Shown here piece after piece: positions 45,397 to 55,014 of a DNA stretch of 64,000 nt; the first letter of the stretch is position 1, and each line of letters starts with the position of its first letter. Origin of the DNA: Symsagittifera roscoffensis. Its lineage: Eukaryota > Xenacoelomorpha > Acoela > Convolutidae. The translations under genes and the position numbers were made by a program. The notes beneath the pieces were generated by a model. The model ran no database searches. It was given only the letters and a program-made list of their open reading frames with translations, and was not told the DNA's origin. The stretch covers positions 24,841,311 to 24,905,310 of the forward strand of contig NC_087068.1 in the NCBI RefSeq assembly GCF_963678635.1, in the 5' to 3' direction.

Positions 45397-45872
45397 TTAT
45401 AAAATGTAAATTATATCTTGCAGTATATAGATCAGCATACAACACCAAAGACGAACATCCAAAGACAAAATGACCCCACTACACTCGAAAAAGAATGGCC
45501 AACCACAATCAATATGCCGCCCACAATCACAACTCAAAGGATTTAGAGTACGACTTGACTTCGCAGAAAAGGACTTCATTGAACTAGAACAATGACCACC
45601 TCGATGTCCAAGTATACGTACAGATCCGAGTAACCAGGCATCCCCTCCACGCACAGTCTCCACGCCATTCCCAGACAAGGTCAAACACAAAGAAGTTCTC
45701 TACATGAAACGAAAAAACCTGTCATAGCAAACCATTCTGAAATCAGATTTGAGTTTGTTGCGAAAACCCAGTCGTTGTCATGAGAACACACAACGATTGA
45801 ATCTGGAACTTCTCTAACAAGAGAACCCAGACGAAATATGATGTTCGCCAAATACCAACGTCCATCATCCAT
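45397..45872 (-). pseudogene. Antisense ORF next to the LTR (copy 2, one frameshift)
   Basis: Two frames, 45681-45872 (MDDGRWYLANIIF...) and 45397-45690, overlap by 10 nt and align jointly with the antisense reading of copy 1 at 4362-4790. The second frame has SMKSFSAKSSRTLNPL and CDCGRH, both kept in copy 1. The pair is repeated unchanged at 46747-47222. Starting 50 bp inside the LTR, an antisense transcript from that LTR could express it. No family recognised, and it may be captured non-retroviral sequence. Confidence 0.4.
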
Positions 45873-45924
45873 CTTTTGAATTGCAGAAAGACTATTCTAA
45901 AAAACTCTGTAAAACCCGGATGGG

Positions 45925-46256
45925 TGGAACCTGATCTAAACTACATTTTATGATTGGATAAATTAGATATTTTACCACTGTAAAGTATTTAATATTAACC
46001 AATCATGATCCATCTAACTAACAACCCACTTATTTGTAAGTGCTGGAATTACTTGTAATTTCAGCACCAGAGAGATTTTTATTTAACTTAGAAATTAGTT
46101 GACTCTCCAAGAAGACTTCAGCAGCCGCAATAAACCAGTATACCCTAGATCTATTGAGCCTAGCAGAGACTAGTTAAACACCCTGAGACTAGATAGTATA
46201 AGAGTAAGATTAGGATCGGTATTAGACTAAGAAGTTGCACGAATCTATCCGGCCGA
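45925..46256 (+). repeat. Truncated internal LTR
   Basis: First ~332 bp of an LTR, identical to the start of 47275-47684. It breaks off at GGCCGA, where it joins internal sequence. The junction shares AATAA between LTR and target. Confidence 0.93.
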
Positions 46257-47606
46257 GAATAACAGCATGACTAAGAAAAGGAAACCAACGGTACCCAAAC
46301 CGGATTAACCCAGCTTAAAACTGGATAATTTATTCTTTTGAAGACTATTATAAAGTCTAAGAAAGAAATAATAAAACACAAAAAAGTCGAAAGACAAACC
46401 CATACCAAAAACAATTTGATTTTTGAAAAAAGGACACAACCAACGAAACATATGAAAAACCACAATAAACCCAACATAAAACGTTATCACATAACAGGAC
46501 CTCTCACAGAAACCGCACGAAATCATACTCCCACTCCTGGCCTAACCCACCAGAGAGGACGTCCTGAGCATGCTCTATAGCCGGCCTAACCCACCGCGCT
46601 ACATCAACGCTTTGTGACCACACTCCTATTTTTAATAAGAGGTACTCAAGGGTGAGTAACTCTTCAAAATAACTGAACTAAAACAGAAAGCTTTTGTGAA
46701 AACAACTAACCAAAATCATAACTAAAACACTAAACAAATAAAAATTTTATAAAATGTAAATTATATCTTGCAGTATATAGATCAGCATACAACACCAAAG
46801 ACGAACATCCAAAGACAAAATGACCCCACTACACTCGAAAAAGAATGGCCAACCACAATCAATATGCCGCCCACAATCACAACTCAAAGGATTTAGAGTA
46901 CGACTTGACTTCGCAGAAAAGGACTTCATTGAACTAGAACAATGACCACCTCGATGTCCAAGTATACGTACAGATCCGAGTAACCAGGCATCCCCTCCAC
47001 GCACAGTCTCCACGCCATTCCCAGACAAGGTCAAACACAAAGAAGTTCTCTACATGAAACGAAAAAACCTGTCATAGCAAACCATTCTGAAATCAGATTT
47101 GAGTTTGTTGCGAAAACCCAGTCGTTGTCATGAGAACACACAACGATTGAATCTGGAACTTCTCTAACAAGAGAACCCAGACGAAATATGATGTTCGCCA
47201 AATACCAACGTCCATCATCCATCTTTTGAATTGCAGAAAGACTATTCTAAAAAACTCTGTAAAACCCGGATGGGTGGAACCTGATCTAAACTACATTTTA
47301 TGATTGGATAAATTAGATATTTTACCACTGTAAAGTATTTAATATTAACCAATCATGATCCATCTAACTAACAACCCACTTATTTGTAAGTGCTGGAATT
47401 ACTTGTAATTTCAGCACCAGAGAGATTTTTATTTAACTTAGAAATTAGTTGACTCTCCAAGAAGACTTCAGCAGCCGCAATAAACCAGTATACCCTAGAT
47501 CTATTGAGCCTAGCAGAGACTAGTTAAACACCCTGAGACTAGATAGTATAAGAGTAAGATTAGGATCGGTATTAGACTAAGAAGTTGCACGAATCTATCC
47601 GGCCGA
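46257..47606 (+). repeat. 1350-bp tandem duplication, unit 2
   Basis: Second unit, containing a second set of the antisense ORFs and leading into the complete 3' LTR. Confidence 0.95.
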
Positions 47607-47684
47607 AAATAAGATAGCGTGACGAGCAGACGGTGTACCCTATCCGAAATTACTCTATGAGTTAACCACCTCGGTCCTAACTCA
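47275..47684 (+). repeat. 3' LTR of copy 2
   Basis: Complete 410-bp LTR, about 1% different from 28896-29305. A short purine-rich CGGATGGG precedes it as a possible polypurine tract. Confidence 0.95.
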
Positions 47685-47688
47685 TTAG
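47685..47688. repeat. Target site duplication TTAG (right, copy 2)
   Basis: Matches 28892-28895. Confidence 0.85.
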
Positions 47689-47895
47689 CATGGAAATAAG
47701 ATGAGACACTTCACTTTTTACAAATCCAAGTAGTCTCAACTTTGTGATAACTTGCCTTTTTAGCAATAATTTGTTTTGTTGCTTATTGTTAACAAAATTT
47801 TTTAGCTATGGGAGAATGCGGCTCAGTGGGTACGCACCAATGGAGAAATCAAATGTTGATTTTTTAAAATTTGTTTCAACTATCAGCTTGTTTTC

Positions 47896-48091
47896 AGCTT
47901 TTTTGACCTGTTTTTTCAAAAATTTGCCTGACGCGCAGAAAATTTGCCAAAACAGTCTTTTTTAGTGCTTTAAGAGAGCTAGGAAAATCAATTTGGTCGA
48001 CCTATACAAAAAAAAGTCGTCAAAGTTTTCCAAAATTTTTTGAAAATACGAATGCGCCCTCCCCACGAGAAAAACCTAGATCGGCCCCTGA
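47896..48091 (+). repeat. Repeat B, copy 2
   Basis: GCTTTTTTGACCTGTTTTTT, AAAAATTTGCCTG, GCGCAGAAAATTTGCC, ATCAATTTGGTCGACCTA and AGATCGGCCCCTG occur in the same order as at 54106-54300. Confidence 0.75.
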
Positions 48092-49361
48092 GCACATACA
48101 TGGTTTTTTTAGTATTGAAAAATCGAACTCGGGTTCTGGAAAACACCTAAAATCGATTTCAAAAAATGAAAAAAAAAAGATTATCTTTATTGTATTTCAC
48201 ACGAATTATTGACAGCAAAATTTTGATGTGCCGCTTTAAGTCATTTTCTGTTTATAAAATTTTCATCATTCGGTCCCTCCATCAATAGAATATCCCCAAC
48301 GAACTTTTTTTCATGTTTCCAGTTTCAATTTTAAACTTTACCTTGAAGTTTCAAGTTTAAGTTTTTTTCAAGCTTTCAGTTTCAATGTCAAATTTAGTTT
48401 TCAAGTTCCAGGTTTTAGGATTGAAAAGATCAATATACGCATATGTTAAACAATTTTAGCAAAATGAATGTGTTTTGTCCTAGCACAATAAATGAAAAAC
48501 ACATGCTGCAATACAAACAACTGTGAAACTTAGCATGTGAGCTCAAATTAACATTAAAAAATAGCAGCAACTAGTCAATAACAATATTTTTGCTATTACC
48601 AATCGAAACGTTTTAAGTTCTCAGAATGAAATGTTTATTGTTAGTTAGCCTCTTTTTTCAATTTTAATAAAAATTTGATGAATTATAACAATAAACTTCG
48701 TCTACGGCATTTTGTTGCGAGATTGGGTCACAGCCGACCCTTTCTTTCGCCATTTTCTTCATGAATTGATGCAATTTAGTTAATGCAGCAATGTAAATTG
48801 ATACAGCTTGCCTCTCAAATAGGTAACAGCAGTTGAAATTAAAAAAAAAACTTTTTGAAAGAGTATTGTAAATTATTGGAGCCGATCATTTGCAAATCTG
48901 CTAGTATTTTAATATAACTAAATATTTGCACAAAACGGTTCAAAATGCATAATTGAACAATTTGATCAGAGAAAAAGGATCAACCGTTCTATCCTCCCAA
49001 TCGATTTAGGGGAGTAAAAATACAAAGTTGCTCAAGATCACTTGGAAGACAATATTATATCTTCTACCAAACAAATTCAATTATCGATAAATAATTTAAA
49101 CCTCGATTTAACTAATTTTCTGGCCAATAAAAATACATATGATCGACTGAAAATTTTCAATTTATTTACATTTTGTGCGTTTGTGTAAAATATATATTTT
49201 ATACAGAATTAATGCTCAGAAATGTTACATGCTTGGTGAGGACATCGTACGGTAGGCCACTTCAGGAAGGGGGTGGTGATTGTACGGTTGATCCAAGAAA
49301 AGTTATGTGGTAGAAGCTGTATGCTTATATTAGTCAATCAAATTTAAGAAAACAATTTTAT
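48092..49361. other. No gene seen
   Basis: AT-rich spacer. The stretch 48310-48425 is a TTTCAAGTTT-type low-complexity tract like that at 28296-28470. Confidence 0.5.
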
Positions 49362-49890
49362 AATTCCGATTTTTGATACGAAAGTAACGGAATATTTGGG
49401 CTCGGGTTGGGTTTTTTATTTCTATAGATAAATTTCGACTTTTTAACTAGCCATTTTTGACGGAAATTTTTTATATCATTCGAAAGGAATTGTTGTCCTG
49501 AGCTCAAATTTTAAAAGATATTTTATCTGTGATTATTTTTTGTAAAGTTATGGGGGTTTAAAGATTGCCAATTTGGCCAAATTGGGACAAATAACGCGCG
49601 ATATCTTTCGCGCTATTAACGCGTAAGCGGAGTTTAATCCGTCCTAGAAATCGTTCCAAATTGGTTGAAGGTAGTTTGTTTGCCACAATTGATTTGTTAC
49701 AAGGAGCAAAATCTATCTTTTTTGTACTTTATATGGCGTGTGGGGTGAAATTTTTCATTAAAAACATTTCAAATTTTAGAAAAAAAAATGTTCATTTTTT
49801 TTTACATTTAACATTTTAATGTTATTACTGCTCCATAAACCTTACAAGGCAGTCGGAACATTCAGGGCTTCGCCCTGATACGAACAGTCT
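49362..49890 (+). repeat. Repeat A, copy 3 (nearly full length)
   Basis: Begins near TTCCGATTTTTGATACGAAAG and ends TCAGGGC-ttc-GCCCTGA-TACGAACAGTCT. All internal landmarks are present. Confidence 0.9.
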
Positions 49891-49942
49891 TCTTCGTTTT
49901 ACATAACATTTCAAGCAGTTAAAAACGACTTGAAATAAAGCA

Positions 49943-50360
49943 AGACTGCTCGAATATCAGGGCAAAAGCCTGAATGATCACACTGCATTTAAAATTCAAT
50001 TTGGAATTTTTGATTGAAAAAGGATAAAATTATTGACGGTTTTTTTACATATCTTGTTCCTCGTTTTATCCGCTACATGGGATTTTAAAAGCAAAGGGAT
50101 TTAATTAGCCTATCGCATCTTTGTAATAATACCTAATTACTTGCCGCAACTCAATGTGGAACGATTTAATCTGCCGCTAACGCATGTTTTTGGAACTCGG
50201 TAAATGGCGCGTTATTTATCTCAAATTGGCCAAGTTAGTTTTTTTAACCCCCATATTTCAGATGTTATAAAAAATTTCGCGTCGAAAACTATCACCTAAA
50301 ACTTCGAAAAAGACTGCAGAAAAACCAGCCCAAGCATAACTTTTCCGCATTTCTCGACAA
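49943..50360 (-). repeat. Repeat A, copy 4 (diverged, inverted)
   Basis: Starts AGACTGCTCG with a decayed hairpin. Keeps GGAACGATTTAATC, GGCGCGTTA, CCAGCCCAAGCA and the order of an inverted repeat A. Confidence 0.65.
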
Positions 50361-50682
50361 ATTACCTATTTCAAAATCTGGCTGATTGAATAGCGGATGT
50401 CATCCACACAAATTTCATGTTGATGAATAACGATTATTTGTGTCAATTGCTTCATTTATTAACGAATAGATTTTTCGCAATTTGAACAACTTTTAATGTT
50501 TTTTTTTGGCCGTAAAGTCCAGTCGGCCTGTTATTCTAGACCCCCTTATTTATACTGATTTCCTTGTTATGAGGCTGCCGGTGTTTGCCTGCTAGCTTGC
50601 CCATGCAACAGAATGCAACGGACTTGATTGCTAATTCAGGATTGTTGGCATGTTTTTTTTATGGCAACAATTAATTATTTTT

Positions 50683-50727
50683 TAAAGGGCAGTCGGAATA
50701 TTCAGGACTTCGCCCTAATACAAGCTA
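50683..50727 (+). repeat. Repeat A terminal fragment
   Basis: GGGCAGTCGGAATATTCAGG-ACTTCGCCCTAATACAAG: only the hairpin end of repeat A. Confidence 0.6.
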
Positions 50728-51121
50728 CTTTGACCATTAATATTCATTTTAAAACTTAGAAATTTGAAAACATGAAAAAAATATTTTTGATATTGTGACA
50801 CTCCGGTAGTGATGGCGCCCAGCAAGCTAGTCATAGTTTGATGGGAGCTCATTGTATGCGCTCTTGTTAACTTAAATAATCAACCTCCTTTGGTTGAATA
50901 ACAAAAAATCGATTAATTTTTCATTTTTGCTGATTTTTTAATCAATTTCGTATAGCAGACCTTTTCATCAACGTTAAAGTGGGAACGTTCCCGATTTTGT
51001 CCTGATTCACGAGCAGTATTGTTTTTACTTGAGGTTTTTATTTCTATCAACACCCATTATCATCTTCTAAGAAACAGCCGAAGACAACTTCTACGCGAGA
51101 AACTGTTGTTCACCAGAGCGA

Positions 51122-52369
51122 ATGAAATCAGCCAAGTTGGCCAGTAATTTACCGGTGTGCGTCATCTGCACTGACGTTATAAGTGACCCACGACAACTAC
51201 CCTGCGGTCACTCATATTGCGGACCTCCCAAAACATGTTTAGAAGCCCAGAAGATCGGAAGCCGCCTCAAATGCTCCCTTTGTAAAAAGGAACACATATT
51301 GCAAATATCGGATCTGAAACCTATGTATGGACTGAGAGAGTTCATTGAAGAGCAAAAAGAAGTCACAAAAGTGATTAAAGGAGATCGATTGTGCTGTTTC
51401 TTGCATCCAAATAGTCCAGTTACGCTGTGGTGTAAGATATGTCTGGAAACCATGTGTGCAAATTGCGTGGAATTGGAAAAACACTCCGATCATAACTTTG
51501 TGCCGTTTTCTATAAATTTGCGATCGATACTGAAACAGCAGGTTGAAAATTTCACAGAAGAGCGATGGAATCGTATCAAAGATTTTAATCAAGAAATAGC
51601 TGCACTGAAAAAAGAGGCACAAAAAAGCCTAAAACTGGCCGACGAACTTGAAAAAGCGAAATGCGCCTATGAATCGAATTGGATCGAAATTCAGGTTTTT
51701 ACGCAACGAAATGGGAAATTACCCGAAGCCGATATAATTGAATGGTTTTTCCACGGACATTTCAAAAGAAGTGGCAATCAGTTACTCACTGGAAAAACTT
51801 CCCGCGATGCGTGTTGTTCAACCGAAACTATCGCAAAATCAAACGCTCTAACACAAACGGTTTTAATTTCATCGAAACCTGTGACCAGATACACTGCAAC
51901 TCAAGCAAGTTTCAAGGCTCATGATCCAACGCCACAGAAACTGAGCCAAACTGCTACTAATCTGGACTTGAACAATGTCCGAGTAATGTATAATGATCAT
52001 TTCATGGATAGCCAAAACTACTCCGGTGACTCACATATAAACCCTATTGTAATTGAGTTTCCATACGATCGAAATCAGAACGGAACTTTGAAGTCCAATC
52101 AAATTGTCAATGAAAAAGGCAAATTTCATGTGACAATTGAACGAGTATTTGATCAATTGAAGACTTCTGTTGAGTTTACAGAGACTGCGAGCAGTACTGC
52201 GTTTACATTCAACGTAACGAAGCGCGATGGCAACGAATTCTGGATTTGGAAATACGAAAAAGCGAATGTAACTCTTCTTGAAAGATTGACAACCCTTCAG
52301 TGGTACCAGCTCAAAACAGATAAACCAAATAAGACCTCTGTAATTCGGACTACTCTCAAGTTTAATTGA
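51122..52369 (+). CDS. RING/B-box (TRIM-like) protein, single exon
   Basis: 415 codons. RING finger: C13, C16, C28, H30, C33, C39, C51, C54. The C33-C39 spacing (CGPPKTC) is five residues against the usual two. B-box type 2 is complete: C92-X2-H95-X8-C104-X2-C107-X4-C112-X2-C115-X5-H121-X2-H124. A helical, Glu/Lys-rich stretch at about 135-200 fits the coiled coil of TRIM proteins. The C-terminal ~115 residues (from about 300) are probably beta-rich and match no domain I recognise. TRIM proteins are mostly E3 ubiquitin ligases, often in immunity. AATAAA lies 116 nt after the stop. With no introns, it may be a retrogene or a member of an intron-poor family. Confidence 0.85.
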   Translation: MKSAKLASNLPVCVICTDVISDPRQLPCGHSYCGPPKTCLEAQKIGSRLKCSLCKKEHILQISDLKPMYGLREFIEEQKEVTKVIKGDRLCCFLHPNSPVTLWCKICLETMCANCVELEKHSDHNFVPFSINLRSILKQQVENFTEERWNRIKDFNQEIAALKKEAQKSLKLADELEKAKCAYESNWIEIQVFTQRNGKLPEADIIEWFFHGHFKRSGNQLLTGKTSRDACCSTETIAKSNALTQTVLISSKPVTRYTATQASFKAHDPTPQKLSQTATNLDLNNVRVMYNDHFMDSQNYSGDSHINPIVIEFPYDRNQNGTLKSNQIVNEKGKFHVTIERVFDQLKTSVEFTETASSTAFTFNVTKRDGNEFWIWKYEKANVTLLERLTTLQWYQLKTDKPNKTSVIRTTLKFN

Positions 52370-52484
52370 ATATCACGCTTTTAGAAAGGTTATGTTATGG
52401 TAATATGTAGACTGAAAAGAAAATTAATGTTCATTTGGATTGCTTTGATGTAACACAATTTATATTCCTTTTTATGTTTTACTC

Positions 52485-52490
52485 AATAAA
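52485..52490 (+). terminator. Poly(A) signal of the RING/B-box gene
   Basis: AATAAA in CTCAATAAAGTACTC, 116 nt after the stop codon. A second near-match follows. Confidence 0.7.
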
Positions 52491-53018
52491 GTACTCAATA
52501 AGATTTTTAAACACTGGGCAATTTTTTTATCAGATGTTGAAATGAAACAAGGATAGCAGGCTGGTGTGCAAGTAGCATGGAAAATTCGAACTACAATAAA
52601 AAAAAACAAAAAAAAACAGTTTGTATTCAAATTACGCCGTTGTTTGTTCGTGGTGTGATGAGAGAGTAAAACCTATAATTTCGATGATAATAATTAAATT
52701 AGGTGTATTTGACACCTCATTACTTCATAGAACTGAACAAATTGAAACAACACATTTCGAAAAACTTTCCCAACGTTTTGCAGTTTTTTAAATTTTTTTT
52801 TTAAAAACGTATTCCCAAAAAAGCGGTAAAATAAAAATCAAAAATTGTTAAAAATATAAGAAATCTTTCATAGCTCATCTTGATTTATAAAAAAATTATT
52901 AAAAACCTATTACATTTGTTTTATTCGCTCAAAGTTATACTGAAAAAATAAAAACAATTCAAACCTGTTTTACGCAACACTGAGTTAGTAAGCGTAGTGT
53001 TTTAATGTCGTTCCAATA
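52491..53018. other. No gene seen
   Basis: A/T-rich intergenic DNA with A runs near 52600. Confidence 0.5.
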
Positions 53019-53215
53019 TTACGGGGCCAAACTGTGCACTGGATAGGCGCACAATTTTGTATCTGCATGTTCCCGGACTCCGGAGACAAGTCTTTAAACA
53101 TACAGGAATTTTGTCGGATCGATCAAAGAAAATAAAAACCAAAAGAAGAACAAAGGGAGCATCCTTTTTGCGGAAGTCGCTTGCAATCCACAAAATGCAC
53201 ATTTTGGCCTCGTAA
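53019..53215 (+). mobile_element. TIR element C, copy 1 (197 bp)
   Basis: Ends TTACGGGGCCAAACTGTGCA ... TGCACATTTTGGCCTCGTAA are inverted repeats. No coding capacity, so a MITE-like non-autonomous element. No matching target duplication here. Confidence 0.7.
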
Positions 53216-53261
53216 TGAATCACGACTGAAAAGGCTTTAATATTATATATCACTCAATCAA

Positions 53262-53365
53262 TTCAGTTTTTGTGGTACCTGATTTTGCGTGGAGAACAAA
53301 AAGAACAAAAAGAAACTAAAAAACACCTGAAGACAAAATTCTTCCTCATATTCAATGATCAGAAC
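53262..53365 (+). repeat. Repeat E, copy 2
   Basis: TTTGTGGTACCTGATTTTGCGTGGAGAACAA and following resembles 27745-27850. Confidence 0.45.
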
Positions 53366-53419
53366 AAAAAAACGATCACAAATTACGTTAATATGTAATC
53401 CTTCGATGCTTTAGAATCA

Positions 53420-53620
53420 TTACGGGGCCAAATTGTGTGTTTTGTAAAATTTAAGCGGTTTCCGCAATAAGGACGTCGACTTTTTGATCTTCTTATTTTG
53501 TTTCTTTTTTCTTTGATCGTTCCGACAAAATTTTAACATGCCTAAAAGCTTGTCACTGGAATCCAGGAACATATATACACAAAAGTGTGCGCCTATCCAA
53601 TGCACAATTTGGCCCCGTAA
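53420..53620 (-). mobile_element. TIR element C, copy 2 (201 bp) with TCA duplication
   Basis: TTACGGGGCCAAATTGTG ... GCACAATTTGGCCCCGTAA. TCA flanks both sides (53417-53419 and 53621-53623), giving a 3-bp target duplication. Its body is the inverse of copy 1: GTGCGCCTATCCA here against TGGATAGGCGCAC there. Confidence 0.75.
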
Positions 53621-53805
53621 TCATTTGTCATAGCCTCTAGTTGGGGTCAAACAGGGCAAAAAAATGCTCTCCTTAAAAAGGGGTCTTGTTATATAATGAA
53701 AACTATGTACTAAACATTCCGTTGGTCCAAGAAAGTGACGGAACGTTTGTGCTCTATGGCTGTGCTATAGAGCAGCATAAAAACATTTTCGAGTTCGGCT
53801 TGCAC

Positions 53806-53990
53806 TACGAGGCTAAACTGTGCACTGGATAGGCGCACAATTTTGTGTCTGTTTGTTCCTGGATTCCAGAGACAAATCTTTAAACATGTTAAAAATTTGT
53901 GGGAACGATCAAAGACAATAAAAGAATAAAAGAAGAACAAAGGGAGCGTCCCCCCTTTGATACTTCTTCAGAAATCCATTTTTGGCCAAC
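53806..53990 (+). mobile_element. TIR element C, copy 3 (right end decayed)
   Basis: TACGAGGCTAAACTGTGCA then TGGATAGGCGCACAATTTTGT as in copy 1. The right end stops at ATTTTTGGCCAA. Confidence 0.7.
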
Positions 53991-54105
53991 CGACTGTTAA
54001 ATTTTTCTAAAGGCGCCTTTGGCGCCAATATATACTAACTTTGAGGGGGAGCGCGCGCCAAAAAAAACGCGATTTTTTTGTCAAAGTTTTTCAAAAAGTG
54101 CCCAA

Positions 54106-54300
54106 AAACGGCTTTTTTGACTGTTTTTTCAAAAATTTGCCTGCGGCGCAGAAAATTTTGCCTAAATAGGGGCAAAAAAAGGCTTTGGGAGAGCTCGAAA
54201 AATCAATTTGGTCAACCTAAAAAAAAAGGTCGTCAAAATTTTGGACAATTTTTTGAAAATCCGCCCCCCATCCCTCGAGAAAATCCTAGATCCGCCCCTG
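54106..54300 (+). repeat. Repeat B, copy 3
   Basis: Contains CTGTTTTTTCAAAAATTTGC, ATCAATTTGGTCAACC, TTTTTGAAAATCCGCC and CTCGAGAAAATCC in the same order as at 47896-48091. Confidence 0.75.
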
Positions 54301-54340
54301 TATATAGATCCGCCCCTGTATATAGATCCGCCCCTGTAAG
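54286..54340 (+). repeat. 18-bp tandem repeat, 3 copies
   Basis: TATATAGATCCGCCCCTG repeated (first unit slightly different) at the end of repeat B. Confidence 0.85.
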
Positions 54341-55014
54341 TGGTTTGTCATAAATATACTGCTAAATCAAACAAACTATCGGTAGCATCGATACTCCAAT
54401 AGTTTCACTGGTTTTGTTTTCTGCTCTGCCTCATACATTGACTCGACCAAATTGAAATTAGTACTCTTCCAAATCACTATATAAAGACCCTGTTTTGACC
54501 ATTTTTTTGCACTGCAGGCGATTAAAAAGAAACGACGCTTTTAACTACTTCATACGCAATTTTGACCAAAAAAGCGTTGTTGTTCGGCCTGCTCTTCCTT
54601 GTTTTAAGTTTTAAGCTGACGATGACTTGAGTTTGATGGGGTTGTTTCGTCCTTACACTAGTTTTTGTCAATTTTTGTCGGTTTTCACGGATTGAACACA
54701 TATTCCATTTGGAACTCTGGATCTCAACCCAACTAATTTCTTTCATTACACAGTCCGAACATTGAAACCTTTTAACCCCTTGAGCTAATAACTCTACCTT
54801 TTTGTCCTCAGAGACTGAACATAAAATAACGACCTCGATCCGGGAAAATCTAAATACATGCTCGTCGTTGCTTTGATATGTGAACAATATAGAAAAATTG
54901 TTAGATGTCAAATAACAAAAGTAAATGTAATTTGTAAATATAGTTTTTATTTGCGGATGTAAGGCAACGAATTTATGTTTTTCTTGTCGAACGTTTTAAG
55001 TTGAACCCAATTGG
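54341..55014. other. No gene seen; upstream region of the secreted-protein gene
   Basis: The stretch 54472-54525 matches the extension of repeat B copy 1 (AAATCACTATATAAAGACCC). A 129-codon - strand frame at 54522-54911 has no motif. No clear TATA element can be tied to the downstream gene. Confidence 0.4.

Larger units (their letters stand above)
44907..46256 (+). repeat. 1350-bp tandem duplication, unit 1
   Basis: Runs from GAATAACAGCATGAC in the 3' region through 45925 (LTR start) to about base 332 of the LTR. It recurs at 46257-47606 with only a couple of substitutions (for example at 45253/46603). Confidence 0.95.
28896..47684 (+). mobile_element. Giant Ty3/gypsy LTR retrotransposon, copy 2 (18,789 bp)
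   Basis: Flanked by TTAG duplications and 410-bp LTRs that differ at about 4 positions, so insertion was recent on the scale of this genome. It has the same gene order as copy 1 but opposite orientation, with 5' LTRs facing each other across 6 kb. The pol frame is intact. Gag-protease has two in-frame stops, env one stop and one frameshift. About 1.4 kb after the env anchor is deleted. The last 1350 bp, including most of an LTR, is duplicated in tandem. Without that duplication the element is about 17.4 kb. The coding strand is markedly A/C-rich. Confidence 0.95.

Noticed and set aside
3900-47684. The two gypsy copies as arms of one large inverted duplication
   Set aside because: Each has its own LTR pair and its own candidate target duplication. 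They differ by many substitutions, stops and rearrangements, and copy 1 alone interrupts a repeat A. They are separate insertions.
49862-49890. Helitron 3' end at the repeat A hairpin
   Set aside because: The hairpin position fits, but the end lacks CTRR and copies do not share a fixed terminus. Left as a hypothesis only.
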